Below the pieces are notes generated by a model. It did not search any database and was not told the origin of the DNA. It saw nothing but the letters and a program-made list of their open reading frames with translations. The position numbers and the translations under genes were made by a program. A stretch of DNA of 64,000 nucleotides from Dipteris shenzhenensis (taxonomy: Eukaryota; Polypodiophyta; Polypodiopsida; Gleicheniales). Each line of letters opens with the position of its first letter. The stretch's first letter is position 1. Location: NCBI GenBank assembly GCA_047967505.1, contig CM106539.1; one strand, written 5' to 3'. This document shows positions 10,970 through 21,110 of this stretch, piece by piece.

Positions 10970-12220
10970 AAGAAGGGGAGGGGAGGGGGAGAGGGGAGGG
11001 GAGGGAAGGGAAGGGAGGTGAGGGGGAGAGGGAGAGGGAGAGGGGAGGGAGGGAAGGGAATTGAAGGGACTGAGAGACAGGTAAGCAAGGGATGGGGACA
11101 CGAGAGGGAGGAGGTGACTGCAATCGGTGGGAGAGAGGGAAGAGAAGGGAGGGGAGGGTGCACAATTGCCACCACATAGAGGGGAAGGGAAGGGAGTAGA
11201 GGGGGAGAGGGAAGGGAAGGGAAGGGAAGAGAGGGGAGAGGAAAGGGGGTTTAGGGAGATGGGAGGAAGGGCGCAGCTATGACCAATGCCTACGACGAGA
11301 GAGGGAAGGGAGGAGAGGTGTGTGGCCCATGGCTGCATAGAGAGAGGGAAGGGAAGGGAGGGGAGAGGAGGGGGAAGGGGAAGGGGAGGGAAGGGAAGGG
11401 GGGGGCGAAGAGGAAAGGAAGGGGGTACAGACGCAGCCATGGGGAAGGAAGGAAGGGAAGGGAGGGGAGTGGAAAAGGGGACACAAGGGAGGGGAGGGGG
11501 AGAGGGGACACAAGGGAAATAGCAGGGAGGAGAGGGGACACAACCACAATTATGGGGAGGGAGGGAAGGGAAGGGGGGAGATGGGAGGGAAGGCAAGGGA
11601 GAGAGATGGGAGGGAAGGGAACAAAGGTGAGGGTGGGTCACAGCTGCCACAGCAGCGGCGGCGGGGAGGAAAGGGAAGGAAGAGAGGAGAAAAGGGAAGG
11701 GTAGCCCTTGCAACAATAGTAGCGGCGGACATGGAAAGGAAGGTAGGGAAGGGAGTCAGGAGGGAGGGCAGGGGAGGGAAAATGAGGGAAGGGAAGGGTG
11801 GGGAGGGAAGGGAAGGGAGTTGAAAGGGAGGAGAGGGATGGGGGAGGGGAGTGGAAGATGGGAGGGAAGGGAGGGAAATGTGCGGAGGATGGAGGGAAGG
11901 GAGGGGAGGACGAAAGAAAGACAAAAGGGAGGGGAGGGAGGAGAGACACAAAGGAGGGGAGGGAGGAGATATAGGATGGAGGGGGAGGGCAGGGAGGATA
12001 GAAGGGACGGGGGGTAGAATAGAAGGGGATGGAAGGGATGGAAGGACGATGGAAGGGAGGGAGGGCGGGGAGGACAAAGGGAAGTGAGGGGACCATGGAA
12101 GGGAGATGGAAGGGAGGAGAGATGGGAGGAAGTAGGAGGGAGAGGAGGATGTAAGGGAGACACAAAGGAGATGAGATCAGATGGAGGAGAGGGGAGGGGA
12201 GGGGAGGGAGGAAGGGAGTG
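10970..12220 (+). repeat. 1.25-kb polypurine tract (GGGA/AGGGG-type) with short mixed islands
   Basis: The plus strand is almost all G and A, built from GGGAAGGG, GGGAGGGG and AGGGAAGG units. Short mixed-sequence islands interrupt it, for example near 11098-11125, 11157-11177, 11270-11300, 11325-11340, 11428-11440, 11535-11553, 11637-11660 and 11702-11732. Several islands share a CAGCCATGGG / CCCATGGCTGC core. The long proline/serine/leucine-rich frames on the minus strand are artefacts of this composition. Such tracts can form triplexes and G-quadruplexes; that is inference. Confidence 0.92.
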
Positions 12221-12587
12221 ACTTACAATTCAAATAACTAATACTTGTATATGTTTAAAACTTTAAAGTTCCCACACTTTTTTTGAAATATATTTTTTGA
12301 TTGTATATTTTAAATTCATGGTTAAAATTTGTCAATTAAAAAATATTTGAACGAAAAGGTAGTTAATAGTCGGAAGGTGGGTTTTTTAAATATATATATA
12401 TTGTGTGGCCACATTCGAGCCCCTAGAAATTATAGTCTTGTATTATTTTACTTATATTTACTTACAAACATTTCAAAATTTGCTTACATTTTTAAGAGAA
12501 TGTTTTTGTTATTTAGAGCACATGTTTAAAAAGTTTTTATTCAAAAATAATTTATAAGAATTGTTTTGGAGTTAATGAGATGGGTGT

Positions 12588-12589
<2 letters not shown>

Positions 12590-12619
<30 letters not shown>
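12590..12619 (+). repeat. (TG)n microsatellite
   Basis: About 30 bp of alternating TG immediately before the first copy of the 600-bp direct repeat. TG runs also end both copies of that repeat (about 13197-13214 and 14125-14138). Confidence 0.9.
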
Positions 12620-12620
<1 letters not shown>

Positions 12621-13213
12621 AGATTAAAAAGTCCTATCAATAATTGAGCCCTATAATTAATTTCATCAATTGGATAAAAACTTTATTAAAAAAAAGAAAA
12701 AAAAAGAAATGTATAAGGAAAAATGTTTGAAACATCTAAGTTGAAAAATGCAACAACTAGAGTTTGCAAAAATTTCCACCAAAATTATTATTTTTTAATA
12801 ATATTGAGTTTGTCAAGCATAATATCGAAAAAAGATATCGAATCGTCAGGTTGTCCTGGTTTCGAGGTCAGGGTCCACTTACCTACCACCATCCAAACAA
12901 AGTAGGTGTTAGAACATCATAGTGATGTTTGGGTAGACAAGTAATGCCTGCTTTTCCTGGCTTGTTATACCGCTTTACCTAGGAATATAGATAGCCATAT
13001 GGATTCTTAGAAAATCTAAAAAAAGTTTAAGTCACAAGTGGAGTGAGGAGCGAATGAGTGCATGGGGTTGAGAAGGGATTAGAGGAAGTATGGGAGGATT
13101 AGTGTGTTTGGTGTGTGGGGTGGTTAAAAAGAGAGTGTAAAGGGGAGATTTCACAGGGGGTACATAAAATAATAATTCATAGTTGGGGAAGTATACATGT
13201 GTGTGTGTGTGTG
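12613..13213 (+). repeat. 600-bp direct repeat, copy 1
   Basis: Starts at GTGTGTTTAGATT and ends in GTATACATGTGTGTG. It is highly similar along its length to 13541-14138, sharing CATCTAAGTTGAAAAATGCA, ACTAGAGTTTGCAAAA, AGGTCAGGGTCCACTTACCT and GTGTTAGAACATCATAG. No coding capacity is evident. Equal length, TG-rich edges and a 330-bp interval would fit a small LTR-type element or a segmental duplication. Confidence 0.85.
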
Positions 13214-13312
13214 TCCCACCCCCAACCCAGAGGGTAAGACTACAAGGTGGGTAGTAAGCCCACCAAGTGGAACTTACTCCCCACCAACTGATAATAATTG
13301 AATAAAAAAAGA

Positions 13313-13465
13313 TTTGTATGATAAGTGTCAAAATGAAAAAATGATGCCAATAGTAAATGTGTAAACTACTTTTGCAAAATAGATATAAAGTGAAAAAAAG
13401 TGGATTTGTATGATAAGTGTCAAAATGAAAAAATGATGCCAATAGTAAATGTGTAAACCACTTCT
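13313..13465 (+). repeat. Tandem duplication, 90-bp period, between the 600-bp repeats
   Basis: The block TTTGTATGATAAGTGTCAAA to GTAAATGTGTAAAC occurs twice, at about 13313 and 13403. The copies are nearly identical over about 63 bp. Confidence 0.9.
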
Positions 13466-13540
13466 GCTAAAGAATTATCAAATGGATGTGAATTAATTAT
13501 ATGGCACTAGCCCAACCAAAGGCTAGTTTGAAAATCAAAG

Positions 13541-14138
13541 TGTGTGTTTAGATTTAAAAGTCCCATGAATGATTGAGCCATACAATCAATTCCATCAATT
13601 GGATAAAAAGTTTATTTTAAAAAAAGGGGAAAAAAGGAAACATATAAGGAAAAAATGTTCGAGACATCTAAGTTGAAAAATGCAACAACTAGAGTTTGCA
13701 AAAGTTTCCACCAAAATTGAGAATTTTTAATAATATTGAGTTTGACAAACACAATATTGTGACAATATGTCGAATCCTCAAGTAGTCAAGGTTCTAAGGT
13801 CAGGGTCCACTTACCTGCCACCATTCAAACAAACTAGGTGTTAGAACATCATAGTTATGTTTGGGTAGACAAGTAATGCCTATTTTCCTCGGCTTGTTAT
13901 CGCTTTACTTAGAATTGTAGACAACCATATGGATTCTTAGATAATTTAAAAAAAGTTCAAGTCACAAGTGAAGTAAGGAGCGAATGAGTGCATGGGTTTA
14001 GAAGGGATTAGAGGAGGTATGGGAGGATTAGTGTGCTTGGTGTGTGGGGGGGTTAAAAAGAGAGTGTAAAAGGGAGATGTCATGGGGATACATAAAATAA
14101 TAATCCATAGTTGGGGAAGTATACATGTGTGTGTGTGT
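13541..14138 (+). repeat. 600-bp direct repeat, copy 2
   Basis: Second copy of the repeat at 12613-13213, roughly 90% alike by eye, with small indels in its A-rich part (13615-13650). It ends in the same ACATGTGTGTGTGTG run. Confidence 0.85.
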
Positions 14139-14187
14139 AAAGAAATAATTATATGTGTGTGTTAGATACATTTACTAATCAAAATTA

Positions 14188-14222
14188 TTGTGTGTGCATG
14201 CATGTGTGTGTGTGTGTGTGTA
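14188..14222 (+). repeat. (TG)n microsatellite with CATG interruptions
   Basis: Alternating TG/CA run including TGTGTGCATGCATGTGTGTG. It lies between the 600-bp repeat and the foldback element. Confidence 0.85.
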
Positions 14223-14337
14223 CATGCATACATGTCAACATTATGGGATCATATTATGCCATCCATGCCAAATGACCATTCAAAAATGCAATTTTTTGTT
14301 TCTTCTCCCATATTTGTCACTATATTATTTTGTTTAT

Positions 14338-14838
14338 GTTAACCCTATGGCAACAAGGGCCAGAAGCACAATTTAGAGCAATGAAGATGAGATCATTGTG
14401 TGTGTAGAGTGGTGAGGAAGTTCCGCTTGTAATATCTTGAGCTTGAAATATGGTATAGTGAATCTAAAAGGATGAGGATAGTCAACATCCTCTCTAGAAA
14501 ATTTTTATCATACTTGCAAAATCAAGATCTAGAGAGAAAAATATTAAAACTAGAGAGAGAGAGACTACAAGCCTACACTTTTTGAGGTCCATTACAAAAA
14601 GTATAGAAAGCGCAAGAGGTTCCTACAAAAATTTTAGAGACTCTTTCCCAAGAGCTCTTCTACAACAGAGGTCCCCTACAAAAAATGTAGGAGACCTCGT
14701 GGGTAAGATTCTCTTTCCTCATCCTCTTAGATTCATCATAGCTCAATATATTACAAGCAAAACTTACTCTACACACACAATGATCTCATCTTCGTTGGTC
14801 TAGACTATGATTCTGGCCATTGCTGTCATAGGGTTAAC
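14338..14838. mobile_element. 501-bp foldback (MITE-like) element with about 140-bp terminal inverted repeats
   Basis: The left end (14338-14480) and the reverse complement of the right end (about 14699-14838) align from GTTAACCCTATG, through GAAGATGAGATCATTGTGTG, to GGATGAGGA, with roughly 80% identity by eye and small indels. The interior has no open frame of note. Inside the right half is a perfect-looking small hairpin (14668-14698, GAGGTC...GACCTC arms, A5 loop). Related GAGGTNC starts occur at 14584 and 14616. No clear target duplication was seen at the ends (TTTAT on the left, ATTTTAT on the right). It resembles a MITE or foldback transposon with no transposase; the superfamily is not determined. 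Confidence 0.8.
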
Positions 14839-16010
14839 ATTTTATCAAAGAATGGGGTCCACCAAGTCTACATTGTCTATTCAACATACTTGGCTAGACT
14901 AGTAACAATCTCGTGTATATGAACTATAGAACTCTCTAGATTTGTTTCCTTGGATTCTTTGTTTGATATAAAGGAATTTTCAAGATATTTCAATGGTATG
15001 TTCATGGGCTAGAAAATCTCTTTCTAGGTATGGACTTCAAGAATGGAAGGCCATTAACAAATATGTGGAATTGAATGAATATAGCTTTTCTGCTAAACAA
15101 CGTTTTCCATTTGCGCCAAGCCGTACATTCATGAAAATGCCCTTTTGCACAAGCATAGAAGCATACCCTTGAATTTTATTCTCTTTACAAATATAGAACA
15201 AGTGGTAAAGTTCTTGAATGATTTGAAATCATTATTGCAATTAGGTTTGGATCATTTATTAGTAGATTTGGAGCTATCACAAGCACCTTTGCTATCAAGC
15301 TCACACGATAGACAAGCAACCAAGCACATGATATTGTATGGAATTCTTCTCTTTTATGTCTTTTAGAACACATTTGAAATGTGGGAGATTTTATTCTTTT
15401 GATCCACACCATCAATGATAATGGTCATATATATGTCATTGCGCTCATAGCTTTTCTTCCTATTCTTTTCTATCTTTTCCTTTCTCTTTTTTGTATTTCT
15501 CTATGTGTTTGCAGATCTTTGATTGCCATGGCTACAAAATGCACCCAAGAAATTGTATAACTATTCTTCCATATATGTACATTGGTAGTTCGTAGATTAC
15601 CCTCTAATTGAAGATTTTGACCTTTCTCTATGTCTTTAAACTTGTCACAATAGGCCTTCAAATCCACACAATGTGCACATCCACCAAATCTATTGTGCTT
15701 GATTATCTTCACGTTGATGAATTTGTTCTTCTATATTTAACTCTTGGAGTCAGTGCACACATGAGCAATAAGGCTCACGAGTGGTGCTCATGAAGTCCTT
15801 GTATATGCCATGCATTTCTTGCTTTTACAAGCTATTAGGAAAATGGAGAACACCTTTATTGGAAAATGACATGTTTTTTGAAGAGTTCATCCATTGATTC
15901 CTTGTCAAGAATTCAATTGGACCAGGTATCCTCATTTGTTGGGCCTCTCATTCAAGTGTCCTTCCTCAACCTTTTTTATGTAGTTGGCTTGTGATGTCCC
16001 AAGCAACATG
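14839..16010. other. Non-coding stretch
   Basis: I see no recognisable gene. Open frames at 15145-15366 (+) and 15470-15712 (-) carry no motif I know and are probably chance frames. Confidence 0.4.
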
Positions 16011-16215
16011 CAAGTTTAAATGCCTTGTGACAAACAAATTGGGGTGAAAAAGAGTATTCAAAGGAAATATCATGCATTATTTCCCCATGAGGCCATATAA
16101 TCCATCATAAGTTTAAACTCAGTTTAAATCCCTTGGGACAAACTATTTGGGGTGCAAAAGAGTACTCAAAGGATATATCATGCATGATTTCCCTATCCCC
16201 TCATAAGTATAGACG
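16011..16215 (+). repeat. Tandem duplication, about 100-bp unit
   Basis: Copies at about 16011-16110 and 16115-16215 share AGTTTAAATNCCTTG, GACAAAC, TTGGGGTG, AAGAGTA and AAAGGATATATCATGCATGA-type sequence. Confidence 0.8.
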
Positions 16216-16629
16216 TTGAGCATCACATGGTTCAGTAGATGATACTTTCTCATAATATAATTAAGGCATCCTTTCCAATTTTAAGAGATATTCTTGCTAG
16301 TAACAAAAGCATTGAAGGTTGCAGTAACGTGTCTTGAGGATAGAAGAACATTACATTTTAGTGTTCAAAGCAACAACAATGTTACTATTGCAACATTATG
16401 ATAGAAACAAAATATATTTGCATCTTTACCTTTTTTGGTCTCCATAAGCGACTTTATTCTTTTGTTTTGAAGGTTGTTTCACAAAAAAAATCAAATAAAA
16501 TTTTGCATAAAGCATGGACGGCCCTGAGGTGCACCATCAATGGATCTTCAAAGTCTTAATGTTTCTATTTTATTTTTTCTATGTGGATTTTTAAAAGGGT
16601 GATACTCATTATTTTTTTCTCTTATGTAG

Positions 16630-16737
16630 GATGATGTTGCATTTTTAACAAAGCAAATAGAGAATTTACAACAATCATCTAGTCCAATCGATGAAGGACA
16701 TGAAAGAAAAAGCAACGAAGAGAAAAAAGTAGAAAAT
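16630..16737 (+). other. Exon-like segment, 36 codons, unassigned
   Basis: An open stretch (DDVAFLTKQIENLQQ, then a charged K/E-rich end) is bounded by a fair acceptor, TTTTCTCTTATGTAG, and a good donor, AAAT|GTAAGTTT. Its length is an exact multiple of three. No partner exon was recognised. It could be an exon of a gene spread over this AT-rich region, a transposon exon, or a chance combination. Confidence 0.2.
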
Positions 16738-17888
16738 GTAAGTTTAGTTTTGGATTTATTACTCCCTCGAGCTACCAATTGAGTCAAGGTGACATATTGT
16801 TGATGAGCCTTATTACCTGATATGAATGATATTATTACCCCTCCTATTGCAAAAGTTCCATCATTCAAGAGTGCTCTTGATAATATAATAAAATCCTATT
16901 TCATGAAGGACATGGAGCAAAATGTGTATTGCATATACCATCTAAAGATGAACTTAGGAGCTAGAGTTGTGGGAGCATTGGAGCACCTATAGTTGGGGGG
17001 AGCATTGATACTAAGAAAAATTAAATGTGTTTAAATATGGAATAGGAATTCAGCTGATTGCCAAACCTTCTTTTTGAATATCAATTAGGTTAGTCATCCA
17101 CTTATTGCATCCTCTAGAAATACAAAATCTTTATTCCAACATGTGGAAGTTTAAAGGGAAGGATTAGAAATAATCCTCATGTGAAAGTTGTGGATTGGGC
17201 TGGTATCTCCTCTTCAATGTATAGCAAGCACTCATTTGATTGAAGGAAAGTGGATGATTCAATGTCTACCACGAACTCATTTGATTGAAGGAAAGTGGAT
17301 GATACAAGTACTATGTGGCTGGTATTTCTCATTCTACTGAAGCAAAAAAGGTCATACACTTAGAGTATCTCAATAATCATTATCATTAGGTTTGTAAGGA
17401 GGGTATGAGGGGGAAACAACGTAAAAAGAGTGCAAAGAAGCCATATTAAGAGAGAGAGTTTCATCTCATGCTTGCTAATGTTCCCACACTTGCCCAAATG
17501 AAACATGTCCCTTGAAAGGCTAATAAATAGCATATAATATATTTGAAATCCTTGATAATTAGGGTGTGACTATTGATTCTTCTTACCGGACCTCATAAAT
17601 CCCTTTTCATCTCTTCTATACCTTTGAGTACCCTCACACTCTCCCTATCTAGCATTGGTAGATCCTCCTTCCATCCTCAATGCTCTATTTGTTGGTGGTC
17701 ATGAAGCTTCCTTTGATTGCATAGAGAATTGAGATTGTGCTTGCAAATGCAAGAATTTTAAAAAGTCTAAAAATATGCTGCAATGGGTTATGTACCATTT
17801 GAAAAAACCTTTGAAAAAAGACCTTAGATTGGATTAGATTCATATTCAAAGCAGATGCATATCGATTATTCAAGTGATTATATCCTCT
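16738..17888. other. Non-coding stretch with a small tandem repeat
   Basis: The block CTCATTTGATTGAAGGAAAG occurs twice (17231 and 17276, 45-bp period). I see no other recognisable feature. Confidence 0.45.
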
Positions 17889-18298
17889 TAATACATCCCC
17901 CACCACCCAATGCTTATGCATGCACAAGAGGACCCTAACGACTAAAAAAAAGAAAAGTTGAACCATAATCTTAAAATACATAGGATTTTAAGAAATGATA
18001 TAACATGTTCGAGAAAGTGCTCATTTAAAATACTTTATAGTTAAAAATTTTCACTTTTTTGTACAATTGTATTCTCTCCCGTATGTATACATGTTGCAAT
18101 TTTAAAAGTCTCCTTCATACATGTACATACCATGATGATATTAGATAAGTATTTTAAAAATTGCCTCCTATCATAAATTTCCAATAAGTTTCCCAAACTA
18201 GAAAATTCCCTTCCATTAAATGATCCTACTCTCTTATGTGTTTTACAGAGTGACAACCTCGACACTAGCTCAAAAAATACACATACATCGTATTATTA
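17889..18298 (+). repeat. 400-bp direct repeat, copy 1
   Basis: Runs from TAATACATCCCC to ACACATACAT and matches 18730-19118. Shared blocks include GAGGACCCTAACGACT, ACATGTTCGAGAAAGTGCTC, CCCGTATGTATACATGTTGC and CTTATGTGTTTTACAGAGTG. It contains about 25 bp (near 18150-18178) that the other copy lacks. Confidence 0.9.
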
Positions 18299-18729
18299 TG
18301 AAACCGTGTTTGACACTGCATTTTTGGCATCAGTCTCATGGCAAGCTCCCCCTTGCAACAAAGTCGCGCTAGCTACTTGGCAATAACAATGGCTAATGTG
18401 CATTGGAATGGGTCTTCCAACATCATAAGCTCATCATCATTGTCAAACAAGTGTGTTGTCATATCTCTTTTGTGGTTGTTATGATAGGCATAAAACTTAG
18501 AATTGAAAACACATCTAGCCATGGGTTAGCCCTCAAAAAATTCATCCAGGTGCATACACATTGGAGGTAGCTAAGTATGGATTCCACAATAATGAATTCA
18601 AGAGATTTGGACCAAGCTACATGAAATGGATAAAATGCTTCTTTGATAAGTCTACATGAACTTGAAATTCAATGCCTACTTTTTTTTTCTTGAAAGAAAT
18701 GAGGCAGCTCTTTTCTCCTTCCATCCTCC

Positions 18730-19118
18730 TTAATACATCCCCTATCATTTGTACCCAATGCTTATGCATCCGCAAGAGGACCCTAACGACTTTTTAAAAA
18801 AAAAGTTGGACCATAATCTTAAAATACATAGGATTTTTAAAAATGATATAACATGTTCGAGAAAGTGCTCATTTAAAATACCTTATATTCAATTTTTTGG
18901 CTTTTTTGTACAATTGATTCCCTCCCGTATGTATACATGTTGCAATTTTAAAAGCCTCCTTCATACATGTACATACCATAATGATATTAGATAAGTATTT
19001 CCAATAAGTTTCCCAAACTATAAAATTCCCTTCCATTAAATGAACCTACTCTCTTATGTGTTTTACAGAGTGACAACCTCGGCACTAGCTCAAAAAGTAC
19101 ACATACATTGTGTTATTA
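18730..19118 (+). repeat. 400-bp direct repeat, copy 2
   Basis: Second copy of 17889-18298, about 840 bp downstream, with small indels in A-runs and one short deletion. The 430 bp between the copies hold no recognisable gene. Confidence 0.9.
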
Positions 19119-19259
19119 AAAAAGGAATGAGGGAGATCTTTTCTCTCTAAAGTCAAGAGGTCCCCAATTAATAATAGCAACTCACACATTCCTTAGGGTC
19201 AAATCTAAAAATATGTGCAAGTCACAATGAATTCATGTGCTTGTATTATTCAATAAGTC

Positions 19260-19560
19260 CCTATACAAGAACTAATAAAGTAGGAGAGAAGAGGGGAGAG
19301 AGTAGAGAAGGAGGGGAAAGGGAAGAACAAGAGATCATACATCAACATTACTCATTAAACACTGGATTAGTTTGTAAACAATGAATATATAGAACTCCCA
19401 ATGCCCTTGAAGGCTAGGGTTAGTACAACCCTTTTTCTATCTTAGCACTAAATAATTGTTAATGTATATCTACGTTTACACATGATGTTGGGATTCACCT
19501 TGCCTCAAGATCAACATCATGAAGTAAGCCTTCCCTAAAGATGATTACTCTAATGTTTGA
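19260..19560 (+). repeat. Dispersed repeat, diverged copy of 20860-21110
   Basis: A GA-rich AGAGAAGGAGGG lead-in is followed by AACAAGAGA, CATTACT, GATTAGTTTG, AGGCTAGGGTTAG and TTTTAGCACT-like blocks, in the same order as at 20860-21110. Divergence is high, and no coding content is seen. Confidence 0.5.
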
Positions 19561-20485
19561 GAATGACTCAGCTTAGATAAGACTAGTGTTTGATGTGTGT
19601 CACTATGCTGAGGTGTCATTGTGTGACATGTGTCAATAATGACATGATAGAAATTGTGGTAGTAGATGACATGGTAGGGACATGGCATCAATGTTGATGT
19701 GGCACTAGTAGATCATAAGAAGCACTACATGTTGACATTGCAAGAAACCATTGCATGCCAAGTTGCCATATGTTAGGGCTAATGTGACACTAGACTACCA
19801 TATGGCAATGTTGACTTGGCACACAAGCTATGGAGAGGGTTGCATGCCAAGTTTTGGAGAAGCTTGTGTGAAGGGATGTAAGCAAGGAGCTAGTCTCGGT
19901 GACGGTAAGAGGATGTAGAAGCTTAAAGGACTTTATAGTTGAGGTGGATGAGATGGTTGTATTGATGGCAAGAGAAGAGAATGTCTTTGATGATTAGAGC
20001 TTAGATAAGCGGCGAGCCACATAGGTAGCCTAGGTCTAGTTGCATAAATCAGCTCTACTATAAGAGCTCAAAGGGCATCGTAGATCACGTAGAGGTTGTT
20101 GAGGTGAGAAATGCACTAATGTAGCTACAGTAGTAGGCATTTGTAGTACACAATGCAAGTAGAGTTTACAGGCATCAAGGTATACTATTGTAGGCACTAT
20201 AAGTAGATCATTGAGGTTGCAAATGGCAAGGCAACATGAAGAGTGCGTGGATTGTGCTTTGGGATTTGCAAAAAGGCCCATGGGCCTCTCAAAGGCTATA
20301 TTTTTTAATTAAAAAAAAGGCTTGGCTTGGGGGACCGTGTGATGGTGTGGGTCATACACCTAAGCCTAGAAATGCAATGATGGGATTGAATGGAGCCTTG
20401 AGGTGATTAGTAGTGTGGTTGATGGACACATACGCTCAAGAAAGGAGGACGTGGTGGTAATAATGTGAAAGTTATTCAGCGTCAC

Positions 20486-20526
20486 CTTGACCTTCTTCTT
20501 CTTCTTCTTTTTCTCCTCCTCCTCTC

Positions 20527-20569
<43 letters not shown>

Positions 20570-20623
20570 GCGTGCGCGCGCACACACACACACACACACA
20601 AACACATGCGCGCCCACACACAC
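20486..20623 (+). repeat. Compound microsatellite (CTT)n(CTC)n(CT)n(CA)n with CG-rich core
   Basis: CTT, CTC and CT repeats pass into CA repeats. A core of CGTGCGCGCGCACACACA type follows, then more CA and CGCGCCCACACACAC. The long alternating purine-pyrimidine run (about 20550-20623) is of the kind that can adopt Z-DNA; that is inference. Confidence 0.95.
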
Positions 20624-21110
20624 GGAGTAGATAGAAACTCTTTAACTCACCAAAACTCACACAGTCACTCAAATTCCTCACAAATTGAAATACAAAATTC
20701 CATACCTCCCTCAGTGCTCACCAAAGCTCCCAATTGGAGAGCTTTTTTAAGCAAAATGAAGGGGAGAACCTCCTCTACACAATGGAGTAACATCTACAAA
20801 AATGAACAAGAAGGAATCTCAATAGAAGCCATAAACTTAAGCTTCAATACCATAAAAAGAAGGAGGGAAGAGAAGACAGAGTGGTTTCGAGAAGAGAGAG
20901 AGGGCACAACAAGAGAACACACACTAGCATTACTAACTCTACACAAGATTAGTTTGAAATGAATGAATAACACAACTTTCAACAGCCTTTAGGGTTAGGG
21001 CTTCCAATCTCTTTTGCCATTTTAGCACTCGATGAGTGTTAGTGCATATTAACATTTGCATATGATATCAAAATTGATTCTCTAGAAAAGCATGGATGAC
21101 AATAGCATTA

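Noticed and set aside
10964-12165. Long overlapping open frames on both strands (up to 250 codons), proline/serine/leucine- or glycine/arginine-rich
   Set aside because: They exist only because the purine tract lacks stop codons in several frames; composition and overlap on both strands show they are artefacts.
20366-20962. Open frames across the compound microsatellite
   Set aside because: The protein is a translation of CT and CA repeats with random flanks.
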